Shown piece by piece: positions 10,982-21,495 of a DNA stretch of 64,000 nucleotides. The stretch covers positions 23,510,672 through 23,574,671 of the forward strand of contig NC_089277.1 in NCBI RefSeq assembly GCF_963678975.1, read 5' to 3'. A program made the translations under genes and the position numbers. The notes under the pieces were generated by a model. It saw only the letters and a list, made by a program, of their open reading frames with translations. It searched no databases and was not told the DNA's origin. This DNA comes from Dysidea avara (lineage: Eukaryota > Porifera > Demospongiae > Dictyoceratida > Dysideidae). Positions within the stretch are counted from its first letter, which is position 1, and every line of letters begins with the position of its first letter.

Positions 10982-11844
10982 TAATGTCATTGTTAACATT
11001 TATAAGTTGTTGTACAAATGAAAACATGCTACTTATAGTGCAATATGCTATTTTTGAAATAGTATCACTGACAGGAAGGAAATCATGCATGTAATATACA
11101 TGTTTATGTAGTGTGTATGAAGTTCGTATGTGTGTGTGTGTGTATGTGTGTGTGTGTGCATGCTTGCACAGTGTGTACATAGTGCGTGTATGTACAGTAT
11201 GGTGTGCAGTGTGTGTAATGCTGACCAGGGCAGTATGAACGCTGCCCAGAAGGATTTTTCAACACTGAATAATACACACCTGAGTGTAGTGCACAGGTTG
11301 CTTAGTAATAGACACAGCCATTTGTATAGTAGCCAAACACACTGCTCTGTGTACATACAGCTTTATTTCACAATTTTGTACTACCATTATCACTGATGAC
11401 CACTTAGCTACATATTATATGGTCTCGACCATTTATATAGTGAAGCACCAAACTTGCTTTGTTGTAATGTACTAGTAGAACTCTCACTAATAACTTTTAA
11501 TGTGCTCCTATCAATTATTTCAGACTTGAATATCGGTATCAGATCGACATCAAATGGAAACAGCAGTGGATACAGATATATATTTATTTATTTAGAAATA
11601 AATGCTCATGTGCATCAGACGATGCATTGACTTGCATTCTTCACCATTAAAATGTTGTTATTAGTGCTTAAATATACTGTCAGCTACAACTGTATGTACC
11701 ACTGGCACTACAGACAAATTAAATTGTTCCTTTATAATCACATTTCTCATAAAATTAACAGGAATCTATTATGTTCATTGGCTTAAAAATGTTATCCAAT
11801 ATCAGTTATTGAAATATGTATCTGCAAAATCTCATATCAGTGCA
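10982..11844. other. no gene seen; contains (TG)n
   Basis: Shared with copy 2 (29672-30559). A TG/GTGTGCATG microsatellite lies at about 11130-11162. A short open island after CAATTATTTCAG near 11523 is conserved in copy 2 but too short to call. Confidence 0.4.
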
Positions 11845-11877
11845 ACACTACTACTACCACTACCACTACTACTACTG

Positions 11878-11929
<52 letters not shown>
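11845..11929. repeat. (TAC)n microsatellite, 3' flank of LINE 1
   Basis: Imperfect then perfect TAC units. The left flank (ATATCAGTGCAACACTACTA) is identical in copy 2 at about 30551, so this tract predates the duplication. On the minus strand it is a GTA tract directly at the 3' end of the LINE that follows. Confidence 0.92.
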
Positions 11930-14127
11930 GGATTTAATGAAATTCTATATGTACAACACATTGTACAGACAATAGTAATGATGTAACAAGCCAAAGCCTA
12001 AGCTACATCATACACAAATTAACATTCCTAAGAACGTCAACTGTTCCAAGAATGGCTGCCTTCTGCAAGGTGGCAAAAACTACTTCATTATAGGCTGGAA
12101 TCTTCTTCAGATGGCTCTTCTGATTCTTTGAAACTATTCCAGAGGCTCCAAAAACAACTGGAACAACCATTACCGGCTGACAATAAGTCCTTGACATCTC
12201 CCCTGCTAACCGCTGGTACTTGGTTACCTTCTCATTCTCTTTGTCAAGAACATTAATGTCAGCCGGACATGACACTTCCACAAGCAAAATCTTCTCCGGA
12301 GCCTCCTTCATAAAAACAACAATATCTGGGCGATTGCTCGCAACCCGGGACACGGTGGTCATTCCAAAGTCCCACAATATCTTGATTGTGGCATTCTCTA
12401 CCACAGGCAGTGGCTGATGAGAATACCAACTGTTGGCAGATGTACGAATGCCAAAAGTACGACATAAATGCCAGTGAATCACACGGGCCACCAAGTTGTG
12501 ACGATGGAGATAGCTTGTTGGTGCCAGCATCGGGCATCCTGCCATTAAGTGCTGAATGGTCTCCTCGTGACTGCCACACAAACGACACATTAGAGTTGGT
12601 ATAGAGACATGCATTATTTTTGCCTCATACACTCTAGTCCTTATAACCTGGTCCTGGATGGCAAAAATAGTGCTTTCTGATTCACCATGCAAAAACTAGC
12701 CAAGCCAGCGAAAGCTCCTTGATACATCTATTGGGTTGGAGCAACACCAGTTAGCAAACTTACCATGCAGTGGTTTGCCCCGCAGAATATCCCAGCGACA
12801 CAACCTCTGGAGATCACAAACTAAGTTTTTCAATTCATCAGCTGTAGCTTGAGCTAGGTCCCCATCTATAGAGAGTGCAGCAACATAAGTATCCGCCCTT
12901 GAGCAAACTGACTTGCGTGGTGGCAATGATGTGTCCAACAAATAGCACATTCTAACCAAAGCATCATCAGATGTACGTAAATGATGTGCCAGCATAATAA
13001 CACGACGACGATAGAGATCCTCAATGTTTGATAAACCTCTACCACCAAAATGATGGGGGAGGTAGAGGCGCTCTACTGCAGAGCGAGGATGTAAACTATT
13101 AGATGCCACCATTGTCTTACGCACCAAAATGTAAAATTGAGAAATCTCAGCTGTGGTCCAGTCAACAATTCCAAAGCCGTACGACAATAGCGGCACACAA
13201 AAAGAGTTAGTAGCCTGCACCTTAAAATGTGCATACAGAAAACTTGTCCATATAAACTTAAGCCTGCTTTTGAACTTACCAAGTACAACATCCCTACAGA
13301 GTGCGTGAGCAATGCCACCCCCCTCAGGGAAGCCCAAATAGCGATACAGACCAGCAATCTCCAACTCAGGAATCTCATCACTACTCAGTACAGACAGTGG
13401 GCTGGTTTGAACAATCTTGCCCCTCTTGATGGTCAATTTAGCACACTTTGAGATTCCAAAACTCATTTGAATGGCATCTGAAAATCTCTGGACTGTATCC
13501 ACCAGCTTGTAGAGACTATCATCATTTCGAGCGAAAAGTTTTAAATCGTCCATATACAACAAATGAGTTAGAGACACATCAGAACTCACCTTATAGCCAT
13601 CAAGTCGGTCCAATAAATAGCTCAGCGGGTTCAAAGCAAGACAAAACAACAGTGGGCTTAATGTGTCACCCTGGAAAATGCCACACTTGACTGACACAGT
13701 AGACAATTGTACAGGCGTAGTATGTGGCAGCTGAAGGAATAAAGTTGTATGCCACAGAGGTAATAACTGTTGTAGACAAGTGATTAAAGCTTGTGGGAAG
13801 TTAAAAAGATGTAAGCATTCGATAATCCAATTGTGTGGCACTGAGTCGAATGCTTTTTTATAGTCAATCCACGCCACTGACAAGGAACGATTCTTACTGT
13901 GTACTTGGTGCCAGATACGATTAGTGAGTAGCAGGTGGTCAGTACATCCATACTGACCCTTAGCACAGCCATTCTGTGCAGGATGGATGAGTTGATTGGT
14001 TGCACAGTGGTCAAACATCAAGGAAGTTAAACATCCAGTCCATATCTTATAAACAATATTCAAGCAAGTGATAGGGCGATAATTCTTTGGGTTAGTCGGA
14101 TCATCAGTTTTAGGTATCAATATAGTT
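11930..14127 (-). mobile_element. 5'-truncated RLE-encoding LINE in a (TAC)n tract (LINE 1)
   Basis: The element reads on the minus strand from 14127 to 11930. Both ends join TAC/GTA repeats directly: (CTA)n at 14128-14200 on its 5' side, (TAC)n at 11845-11929 on its 3' side. It carries the RT domain from just before its first motif to the end of the ORF, then a C-terminal CCHC and restriction-like endonuclease, then a 73-bp 3' UTR. An RT followed by CCHC and RLE is the layout of the R2/R4/NeSL group of site-specific LINEs. The 5' end (N-terminal zinc fingers) is missing. Confidence 0.88.
12003..14127 (-). pseudogene. reverse transcriptase plus restriction-like endonuclease ORF, one nonsense codon
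   Basis: One frame with a single in-frame TAG at 12696-12698. RT motifs are visible in order: ILIPKTDDPTNPKNYRPIT, AWIDYKKAFDSVPH (first catalytic Asp), GIFQGDTLSPLLF, YMDDLKLFA (catalytic pair) and LYRYLGF. After the TAG comes a CRLCGSHEETIQHLMAGC zinc knuckle (C-x2-C-x7-H-x4-C). The RLE region then has RPDIVVF and, further on, ILLVEVSCPADI and a K..KYQRL segment, a PD-(D/E)XK-like arrangement as in R2. The ORF continues upstream only as poly-Ser from the microsatellite, which is not original protein. The product would nick target DNA and prime reverse transcription there. Confidence 0.88.

Positions 14128-14200
<73 letters not shown>
14128..14200. repeat. (CTA)n microsatellite between LINE 1 and LINE 2
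   Basis: 73 bp of pure CTA/TAC repeat that is both the 5' junction of LINE 1 and the 3' junction of the LINE 2 fragment. Confidence 0.95.
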
Positions 14201-14202
<2 letters not shown>

Positions 14203-14427
14203 TTTTCATTGAACAATAATGACACACATGTACAATAGTACAGAATAATATTGTTAATACAGGCATACACTTAAGTATAACCAAAGTTAATAGATGTTAA
14301 GATATTAACAGCCCCAAGAATAGCTGCTTTTTGGAGGTTATTAAACAATGTTTCGTTATAGTCAGGTATTCGCTTCAAATGAGTTTGTTGGTTAGCTGAT
14401 ACCACACCAGAATGGCCAATCACAACT
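14201..14427 (-). mobile_element. 3' end of a second RLE LINE (LINE 2)
   Basis: Minus-strand reading ends around LKRIPDYNETLFNNLQKAAI then stops at 14271, closely matching the C-terminus of LINE 1 (LKKIPAYNEVVFATLQKAAI). A 70-bp 3' UTR ends in AAAAAA joined to GTAGTAG. The 5' end is cut within the last about 50 codons, again at a TAC tract (14428-14468). The sequence differs clearly from LINE 1, so it is a different element, not a duplicate. Confidence 0.85.
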
Positions 14428-14428
14428 G

Positions 14429-14468
<40 letters not shown>

Positions 14469-14495
14469 ACACACACACACACACACACACACATG
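14428..14495. repeat. (CTA)n followed by (AC)n
   Basis: TAC units to 14468, then about 25 bp of AC repeat. The AC flank is shared in degenerate form with copy 2 at 31905-31960 and marks the right border of the ancestral microsatellite. Confidence 0.9.
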
Positions 14496-14829
14496 CACAT
14501 GTAAACGTACACGTGTACACACACACATACGTACCATATGTACGCACACACAGCAGTGTTCTTAACACAGATATACTAGCAATTCAAATTAACTTCTAAA
14601 TTGATTCAATGTAGCATTCTTGCAACTTACCATTCTTGCAACTTACCAATTACAATAGTTATTTGCATGTATATGTCTGATCAGTAAGAGCAGTTGTTAC
14701 AAAATGTAATGTTTCTGCAGCGTAAATTACTATGGTATTAACAAAACAATTCTAATGGAAATAGATGGTCTAGCTAATGACAGTATTTGCAGTAACAAAT
14801 AAACCTCACACACTAAACATACAGTATGT

Positions 14830-16215
14830 AATAACTAATTGTGGTGGTTTACACATTAGCCAAGTTCTTAGACTACAAGCTGTTATCTGAGTCTGGGATT
14901 TGTATATCTGCATTCTAATGTCGACACCTTGTGTTCCTACAAATTGAGGCTGCAGCTGTCATGTGTAATCTTTTTGCAGGATTATTAATTGAAGACAAAT
15001 TATTGGTCATGTAATTTAATTGCTACCAAGTCATGCATCTTATGACAGTGTAGCTACATTTTGAAATATTTGACTGGGTCTGGGAAAACTGGTCTTGTTT
15101 CCCATGATAACAGATTTGATTTTTCACCAAGAACATAAAGCTACATGAATAATTTCACTATCAAAGTTAACTAGACTTGAGTTGTCTACTTTTGTTGGCT
15201 GCTTTTCTCAAGCACAGTGCATGGCGATCTTTACAAGTGGTGTGGGCCCTAATGGAGCTCTGGCCAGCCTGTGGATGGTTATATATGTGGCTGTACAGCT
15301 CATTGGTATTGAATAATAGACCTATGATGTAAATGTCCTTTAATTTTAGCCAGTTTTGATACTTGAATGGCCCATACCTTGGCCTAATTGATCCCTATGC
15401 CTTCCTCTTTAATTTTTAAGGTTGTGATTTACACATTAGCCAGGCTCTTAGATTACAAGCTGCCATCTGAGTCTGAAAGTTTTATATCTGCATTTATCAA
15501 ATTTTTAATGTCAACATTTTGTGTCCGTACAAGGCTGTCACATATAGTTTCCTTGCAGGATTATTAATTAAAGACATATTGTCTCTAATTTACTGTGTTC
15601 TTTAATTAATTGCTACCAAGTTATGCATCTTATTACAGTGTAGCTACATTTTGAAATATGTGACTGGGTCTGGGAAAACTGGTCTTATCACCCATGACAG
15701 CAGATTTGATTTTTCACCAAGAATGTAAAGCTACATGACCGAATAATTTCATTATCAAAGTTACGACTTGTGTAGTCTGCTTTTGCTGGCTGCTTCTCTC
15801 AAGCACAGTGGCAATCGGTGTGGGGCCCTCTAGACAGCCTGTGGATGGCTGTATATGTGGGGTTTTCAGCTCTGTGGTGTTAATGTGTTGTAAATGTCCT
15901 TGTATTTTAGGCAGTTATGAGACCTGAATGGCCCTTAACTTAGCCTAATTCATCCTTATGCCTTCCTCTTTGATTTTTAAAAACTAATTGTTGTGGTTTA
16001 CACATTAGCCAAGTTCTTAGATAACAAGCTGCCATCTCAGTCTGGGTTTTTTATATCTGCATTCATCAGATTTTTAATGTCAAGATTTTGTGTCTCTACA
16101 ATTGATGCTGTCACGTATAGTCTTCTTGTAGGATTATTATTTAAAGACACTAATTTACTGTGTCCTTTAATTAATTGCTACCAAGTTATGCATCTTATTA
16201 CAGTGTACATTTTGA
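14830..16215 (+). repeat. three tandem units of about 570 bp with an exon-like segment
   Basis: Units start near 14830, 15418 and 15982 with GTGGTTTACACATTAGCCAA-like sequence. Each holds a TTTAATTTTTAAG or similar acceptor-like stretch, a segment translating around YTLAKFLDNKLPSQSGFFIS, and a downstream block GACTGGGTCTGGGAAAACTG. The coding-like segment is open in the third unit (15993-16268) and in the second unit of copy 2 (32792-33013) but broken in others. This may be an exon amplified in tandem and then decaying, or an element carrying it. Family not recognised. Confidence 0.6.
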
Positions 16216-16478
16216 AATATATGCATTATATAAGAGTACATGCATACGTACACATACATAGCACATAGCACACATAACTATATACTGTGTAATAATACAA
16301 ACCAGTTACATGTGTGTACAGTATAATTATAGTGAATATGTCAGTTTTATGTTGCACAGTTTTCATCTGGCATGTGAGTTACTTGGTACACACTACACAG
16401 TGGGTTCTTTATCATTAAAGGAATGAAGTAGCTGCAGTATTGTAGAACAATTAACTTACCATATCAGTATCTGCTCCA
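16216..16478. other. no gene seen
   Basis: ACATACATAGCACATAGCAC-like simple sequence, shared with copy 2 at 40690-40975. Confidence 0.4.
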
Positions 16479-17066
16479 CTATACCTGGTACTTGTTCAAG
16501 ACTTCTGTCCACACTGACTTGTATACTGTGAGCCTGCTTTGTTTCCACAATACCCAGTAGCCATAGTACTCAGTATTCAATCCTGGAGGACACTCATAAT
16601 GAGAAGTGATCATTACCTTGTTAGTGCATCCAAAAGCCTGGCAGAATTCACAAAGCAAAGTACAGTCACGAGCATAGTCAATCAGGCTACCAGAATTTAT
16701 TTGGTACTCTGCTCCATATAGCCTAGCATATTCTTGATACCCTGGCTGGGCCTTTAGGTATTGAGGATTATATAGCAGTGGATCAACTGCAGCTCCATAA
16801 TGTTCAAACCATGATCCAGCTACAACTCCAGAGTAGATGGTATCTGCTCCATAGGGACAAGTAGAATTACCCCATCTAACATAGGTGACTACACCAGGTT
16901 GACAGTTATACTGTTTGTTATCAGCAACAACAGGTGGTTTAGTAGGCTTTTATGTTGTCTGTCTAGTGGTCCTGATATTTGGTCAAACCATGATCTTTGT
17001 CTTCTTTGATTCCAATTGTTGTAGTAGGTGAGAGACTAGTGGAGAATTGATATCTTCATCAGTGAC
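16479..17066 (-). pseudogene. short-chain collagen C4-like C-terminal domain, decayed (copy 1)
   Basis: Minus strand. After an acceptor (CTTCTTCACAG, 17067-17068) the frame reads around DEDINSPLVSHLLQQLESKK and a Thr/Pro-rich linker. It continues into a cysteine-rich domain with VVTYVRWGNSTCPYGAD, LYGAEYQ, CTLLCEFCQAFGC and ECPPGLNTEYYGYW, ending in TAG at 16479. The YVRWG..TCP and LEYYGY-type motifs and Cys spacing match the C-terminal non-collagenous domain of sponge/mollusc short-chain collagen C4-like (spongin) proteins, which are secreted matrix proteins. An in-frame TGA in the linker is present here, where copy 2 also has TGA, and a TAA near 16950 is unique to this copy. No Gly-X-Y exons are seen upstream, so this is a gene fragment. 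Confidence 0.72.
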
Positions 17067-18184
17067 CTGTGAAGAAGATAACAGCAAAATCATTGAAGTA
17101 ATATAATGGCAATTTTATTTTGATGAACCTGAAATGCGAGATGTTTCATAGCATTATAATATTATGTAGAACATTGGTTTACCAACTCAAGTGTAGCTAC
17201 TTGATGGCAAGCATTGGACGACAGCACTCACTGTCTGGCGGACAGCTATTTGACTCACTCAAGTAATGTAGTAGTAGCAGAGTACATGCAGTACTGTATG
17301 AGCATGATGTGTGTATTGCCAACTTTTGTAGAATAGCTCATATACTATATAGATTCTTCAATCTCATATGTCACATGGACTTTACACAGCAGAGCACATC
17401 TTTTATTGGAATGTTAATTGTTTTGATAGAAACTTGTTAACATTTTAAAGTGCTGTAGCTACTACATCTAATGCATTTGTGCATGTATGTAGTATTTTTC
17501 ACAGATTACGTATTTGCAAGAGACACACGAGCAGGACAATCTTTCTATAGCAGTCCATGCATATAATTATTTAGAATTCTCTACATCCTCAAAATATTTA
17601 GAATAAATGCTTTTAACTCTGCAGACAGCACATTGCAATAAATAGCAATGTACCAAATTAATAAAATACAAAAGTAGCAGCTATATGATACCAGGAGTGC
17701 ATCAGACATGGTGTCTTGTGTTGATGACAAAATCATTCTTCTGTCATGCCATTTGCCTTCATATAGGTTCGGGTACCAGTAATGTGATGCATTGAGCTTG
17801 CGTCTCTATCAAACAGTATTGCTTAGTAGGGTTCCCCACTAAAGTGACACATGCCGATAAAACTGCCACATCTAAAAGTCATCATAGAAAATTATACATG
17901 GAAAACTCACTTTCATGGAATAGTCCATTCAATGTCAAATACAGTGTTAAAAGCAAGAAAACACTTACTGGCACCAGCATATGTATAGAAGTTTTTTTTA
18001 TGGCTAAACCTGTATTTTGGTCAGCCTGCCTCACTACCTGATCACAGTTGCAAGGCTAGAGGCCAAACAAAGCAGTGCATAGCCACCATTTTATGCCACA
18101 GCAACAAACTCATGGGTGAGATGTGCCTTTGTGGTTCTGATGGATGTCTACCTTCTATGCTTTGCTATTCCTTTTATCTTCAAT
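17067..18184. other. no gene seen
   Basis: To 17523 the sequence is the end of duplication copy 1; after that it is unique. Short open frames (for example 17844-18041) have no recognisable features. No collagen Gly-X-Y repeats, which would be expected upstream of the collagen-like fragment, are present. Confidence 0.45.
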
Positions 18185-19719
18185 TATAGTAGAGCGGCAT
18201 AGTGCAATAATTGTGCAATTTTTGATACAATTATGAAACTTTCCATATGAGATGTACTCCTTGTGACATGTTTTGGATATAGAGCCATCTCATATTTGAC
18301 CTTTGGTGACCTTTACAGCCATTTTTGTATTGAAAATTTATCATTTTTGTCTTCATCTCCCTGAGGCATCATTTTGCGCAGTTTCAAATTAAAGGTGCTG
18401 CTAAAACGAACTATTTGGCTTTTATTTGAAGTAAACAGGTGATCAAAAATTATTTGATCATAGCATTCCAAAGTTATGATCAAATAATATATTAACCATG
18501 AAATTCTTTGAATTAATAATTTACACCCCAAGGGTAAAGAATTTCATGACTTACAAAAATAATCATAACTTTGTAGTGGAATGAGATACAAATTTCAATA
18601 AAAAAGTCAATATAGTTGTTAGATCAACACCTTTAATTTGATACCATTTTTAACAGTGTAAAATAATGCCTCAGGGAGATAAAGAAAAAAATGATTAATT
18701 TTCGGTGGAAAATGGCTCTAAAGGTAACCAAAGGTCAAATCTGTGATGGCTCTATTAGTGTTTTTCTAATATACTATAACTAGAACTAAAAGTAGTTTTA
18801 GTACAGCCTTTTCTTTTTAGTTCTAGGAACTAGAACTAAATTCCATTATAAAAACTGGAACTATACTAGAAAAGTGTTGTTTTTAGTTTTTGATCAAGAA
18901 CTAAACTAATAGTACAAATACTAGAACTAAACTAAAACTTTTAGTACTGCAACTACTACCCAGTGCAACTGTTGTTTGAGATTGACTGATTAATGAACTG
19001 ACTATCTGGCACATTAAGCCTCACTTTGAAGTACATATTGATGATAATTATAACTTTTGTAACAACAAAGGCAACTTTTTCAAGTGGCCTGTGACATTCT
19101 AGCAACCACCACTCCGTTGGAAAGAATATTTTCTTCTGGTGGAGAGGTGACAAGGGGGAAACAAAGCCACGTAACAGACAAAACTTAGAGAGGTTTTCTT
19201 ACATAGAACAAGAAATATACTGTTTAGGTAGGGTATTTTTTAAAATCTTTTGTTAGGGTCTACTTCTCAAAATGGTATAGGATGATAATTCCAATACACA
19301 TATTATAGTTAGAGATCAAATTTATGTAAAAGCAACGAATAAGTACGACAAAGTATGATTATATTCTTAGCATCAGTACTGTACTATAACTAATACTTAC
19401 TAAATTGCAGGTACTATAATACTAACTAAAATTGTTTCAGTCATGGATACTAGAACTAATACAAACTATTATTGTTTCTAACAAGGAATACTAGAACTAA
19501 TACTAACTAAAATTGTTTTAAACAATGAATACTAGAACTAATACTAACTTAAAATACATGTATTTCTAATAACTGAACTAGAACTAAAACTATACTAGAA
19601 CATTATATCTGTACTAGAAAAATACTAGGCTCTATATCAAAAAACATGTCACGAGGAGCATAATTAGTGTGAAAAGTTTAGAAATGCTCATTTATTGGTG
19701 CTATGCTGCTCTACTATTA
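18185..19719. mobile_element. nested foldback element with (ACTAGAACTAA)n interior
   Basis: Outer inverted ends TAGTAGAGCGGCATAG and its near complement, continued by GACATGTTTTGGATATAGAG-like sequence on both sides. Inside, 18290-18380 and 18665-18760 form a second inverted pair (ATTTGACCTTTGGTGACCTT and TCTCCCTGAGGCAT blocks). From about 18775 to 19640 the interior is a degenerate tandem of ACTAGAACTAATACTAACTA-type words. The layout suggests a MITE that took in another MITE and then a simple-repeat expansion. No transposase. Confidence 0.65.
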
Positions 19720-20089
19720 CGTAAATGGTCATATTATTCATGCTAGGAAACCATACAAAGGCAATAATTTTTTTATCAACACTTTCCTTGAAGGAGTGTA
19801 TTTAGATGCAATGAGGTGAATGTAGTATTCCTGGTAGCATCAGGTAGCAGCTATTATAATGGGCCATGCCCCCTTTAATGATTAGAACACCCTACGACTC
19901 CTCTTTCTGAAGCCACGACATCTCTTGCTGAGGCCATGCCCTGAAGTGTGACAATTACAAAAAATAAGATAATGTGTATTACAAAATAATAATGTAATGA
20001 GCTCTGTTACATAAGTAACAAGTTACTTGTAAAAAGTAACTATCACAATACTGTCATCTATGTGGGTATAACATGACCAAATTTTAAGC
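19720..20089. other. no gene seen
   Basis: Unique AT-rich sequence without recognised features. Confidence 0.4.
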
Positions 20090-21090
20090 TGGTACCTTAT
20101 CACAAGTCAAGGACCACTTTTCACAGATCTGGTCAAAAGTTAATGTATAGCTACAGTTTCTTAATATTGCTCTTTGTCATTCGTCCCAGCCTACATTATA
20201 ATCATATTCTAACTGGTTGCTCCACTGCTCTAGATCAGGGAAGATACACATGGCACCGCGACTCTGTTCTTCAGGTCTTTGTTAATGGTTTTAAGAGAGA
20301 TCTACCATCTTATAAGCTTTATGCTGATCCCCTGGTTATCATGCAAGTGCTATACCATCTTACAAGCTTTATGCTGATCCCCCAGCTATCATGCAAGTGC
20401 ATCCGTTAAGCACTATTCCACACAACCTCTCTTCATCTCTCAGTAGACCAGATTTCGTATTGGTTTCTAATGATGTCATCATTTTAGTTGTTACTAATAC
20501 TAAGCTCCATTTGTCAGCTGCCAACAGTAGAAAACTAGATCGCTATAGCTCATTATTACTATACCTTCAATGTACTGGCCTGTAGGGCTGGGCGGTTTCT
20601 CGGTATTATAGTAATACCGCGGTATTGCAATGAAACGATATCTGTATCGCGTAGATTTCAGTGAAACGATAATATCACGATATCGATATTATTACGATTT
20701 TTAGTGTTTGTGACAGCTTATTAAGCCCTTAAGGTTGTTATAATGCACCTCAAATAATCACGTGATACTGCTGCAAACAAGGACCTAGTACTAGCTAGTC
20801 AATTTTTTTTACAAAGATCGAGATACTCTAATAGAACAGTCAGCTAGGATCGAGATACCCTAATAAAGCAGTCAGCTACTCTAATATAGCAGTCATCTTT
20901 AATAACCGCGATAAATAGTAATATCGTGATATATTTCTGCACGATATATCGTGAAGCGAAACTCCAATACCGCCCAGCCCTACTGGCCTGTATGCCCAAC
21001 TTTTTGCAATTGAGATTGGTTGCTTAGGGCACTTTACGCTTGCGACACTGACCAACATAATCATGTCATGCATGCAAGTTACCATCCAGA
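20090..21090 (+). pseudogene. RLE-type LINE C-terminal fragment, split by a hAT MITE
   Basis: Plus strand. The frame at about 20190-20300 reads around ILTGCSTALDQGRYTWHRDS, resembling the H-x4-C half of the CCHC knuckle and the following helix in RLE LINEs. A one-base-shifted frame from about 20391 gives RPDFVLVSNDVIILVV, then LDRYSSLLLYLQCTGL, an RPD-type endonuclease core with the E/D position degraded. The reading resumes after the hAT MITE (20583-20982) around YAQLFAIEIGCLGHFTLATL. It is a different lineage from LINE 1-4 and is not next to a TAC tract. Frameshifts make it dead. Confidence 0.6.
20583..20982. mobile_element. hAT MITE, 400 bp, 8-bp target duplication
   Basis: Ends TAGGGCTGGGCGGTTT and the complement of CGCCCAGCCCTA; exact 8-bp direct repeats CTGGCCTG at 20575-20582 and 20983-20990. 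This is the classic hAT arrangement. The interior has CACGATATCG-type palindromes and three TACTCTAATAxAGCAGTCA-like repeats at about 20820-20895, also found at 50330-50405. It sits inside the RLE-LINE fragment. Confidence 0.93.
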
Positions 21091-21495
21091 GCTATTAAGC
21101 CATTGTTTGTCAATGATCAAGCTGTCAGAATTGCAATATCTTGCTCATACAGAATTTTCAATGCTCACTCTTCAGAACTGTGGGATCGTTAAACTAATTA
21201 ATACAACTATTGATTGATGTATTTGTGTGTGTTTTCTTTCTTGTGTGTGTGTGTGTGTGTGTGTCTTAATTGCCAGGGCTCCAGCTGCCTTAAAGCTCCT
21301 TGGTACCCCAGCCTGTGTCTAGGCCCCTTATTTATTTCCTGTACATTTGTCTTGAACCACTACGAACAGATGTATAAATCAGTTAGTACAATTAGATAGT
21401 TAACTATATACTGGTACAGTATATAGACAAAACAATAATAAACACAGGGCTACGCATAATAGGCTACAGTTCAGTTTAGACACAATAGTGATGAA
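21091..21495. other. 3' flank of the aerolysin-like gene; (TG)n at 21241-21263
   Basis: No gene. Contains a short TG microsatellite and a candidate polyadenylation signal for the minus-strand gene at 21331-21336. Confidence 0.45.
21331..21336 (-). promoter_or_regulatory. candidate poly(A) signal AATAAA
   Basis: AATAAA on the minus strand, about 160 nt past the stop codon of the aerolysin-like gene at 21496-22233. The position is suitable for its mRNA, but the hexamer is common in AT-rich DNA. Confidence 0.4.

Larger units (their letters stand above)
2640..17523 (+). repeat. segmental duplication, copy 1
   Basis: Sequence from about 2640 (AATGAACTATTCCGC) to about 17523 (GTATTTGCAAGAG) recurs in the same order and orientation at 23350-42102. 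By eye, substitutions are about 2-5% in the stretches compared, for example 3 in 120 bases near 9661. Copy 1 alone has two 239-bp MITEs (6840-7078, 7153-7391), a longer minisatellite, a 1.4-kb foldback interior (about 7500-8900) and a different LINE load. It lacks the Harbinger element of copy 2. Alternative: two haplotypes left uncollapsed by an assembler. Confidence 0.9.

Noticed and set aside
14128-14270. Poly-Ser N-terminus fused in frame to the RT
   Set aside because: The serines come from the flanking microsatellite. The RT start is a 5'-truncation junction, not a real N-terminus.
16989-17066. Separate 78-nt exon upstream of the collagen-like domain
   Set aside because: The implied intron would be about 30 nt, and the frame runs straight through, with stops, into the domain. 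A single decayed exon explains it better.
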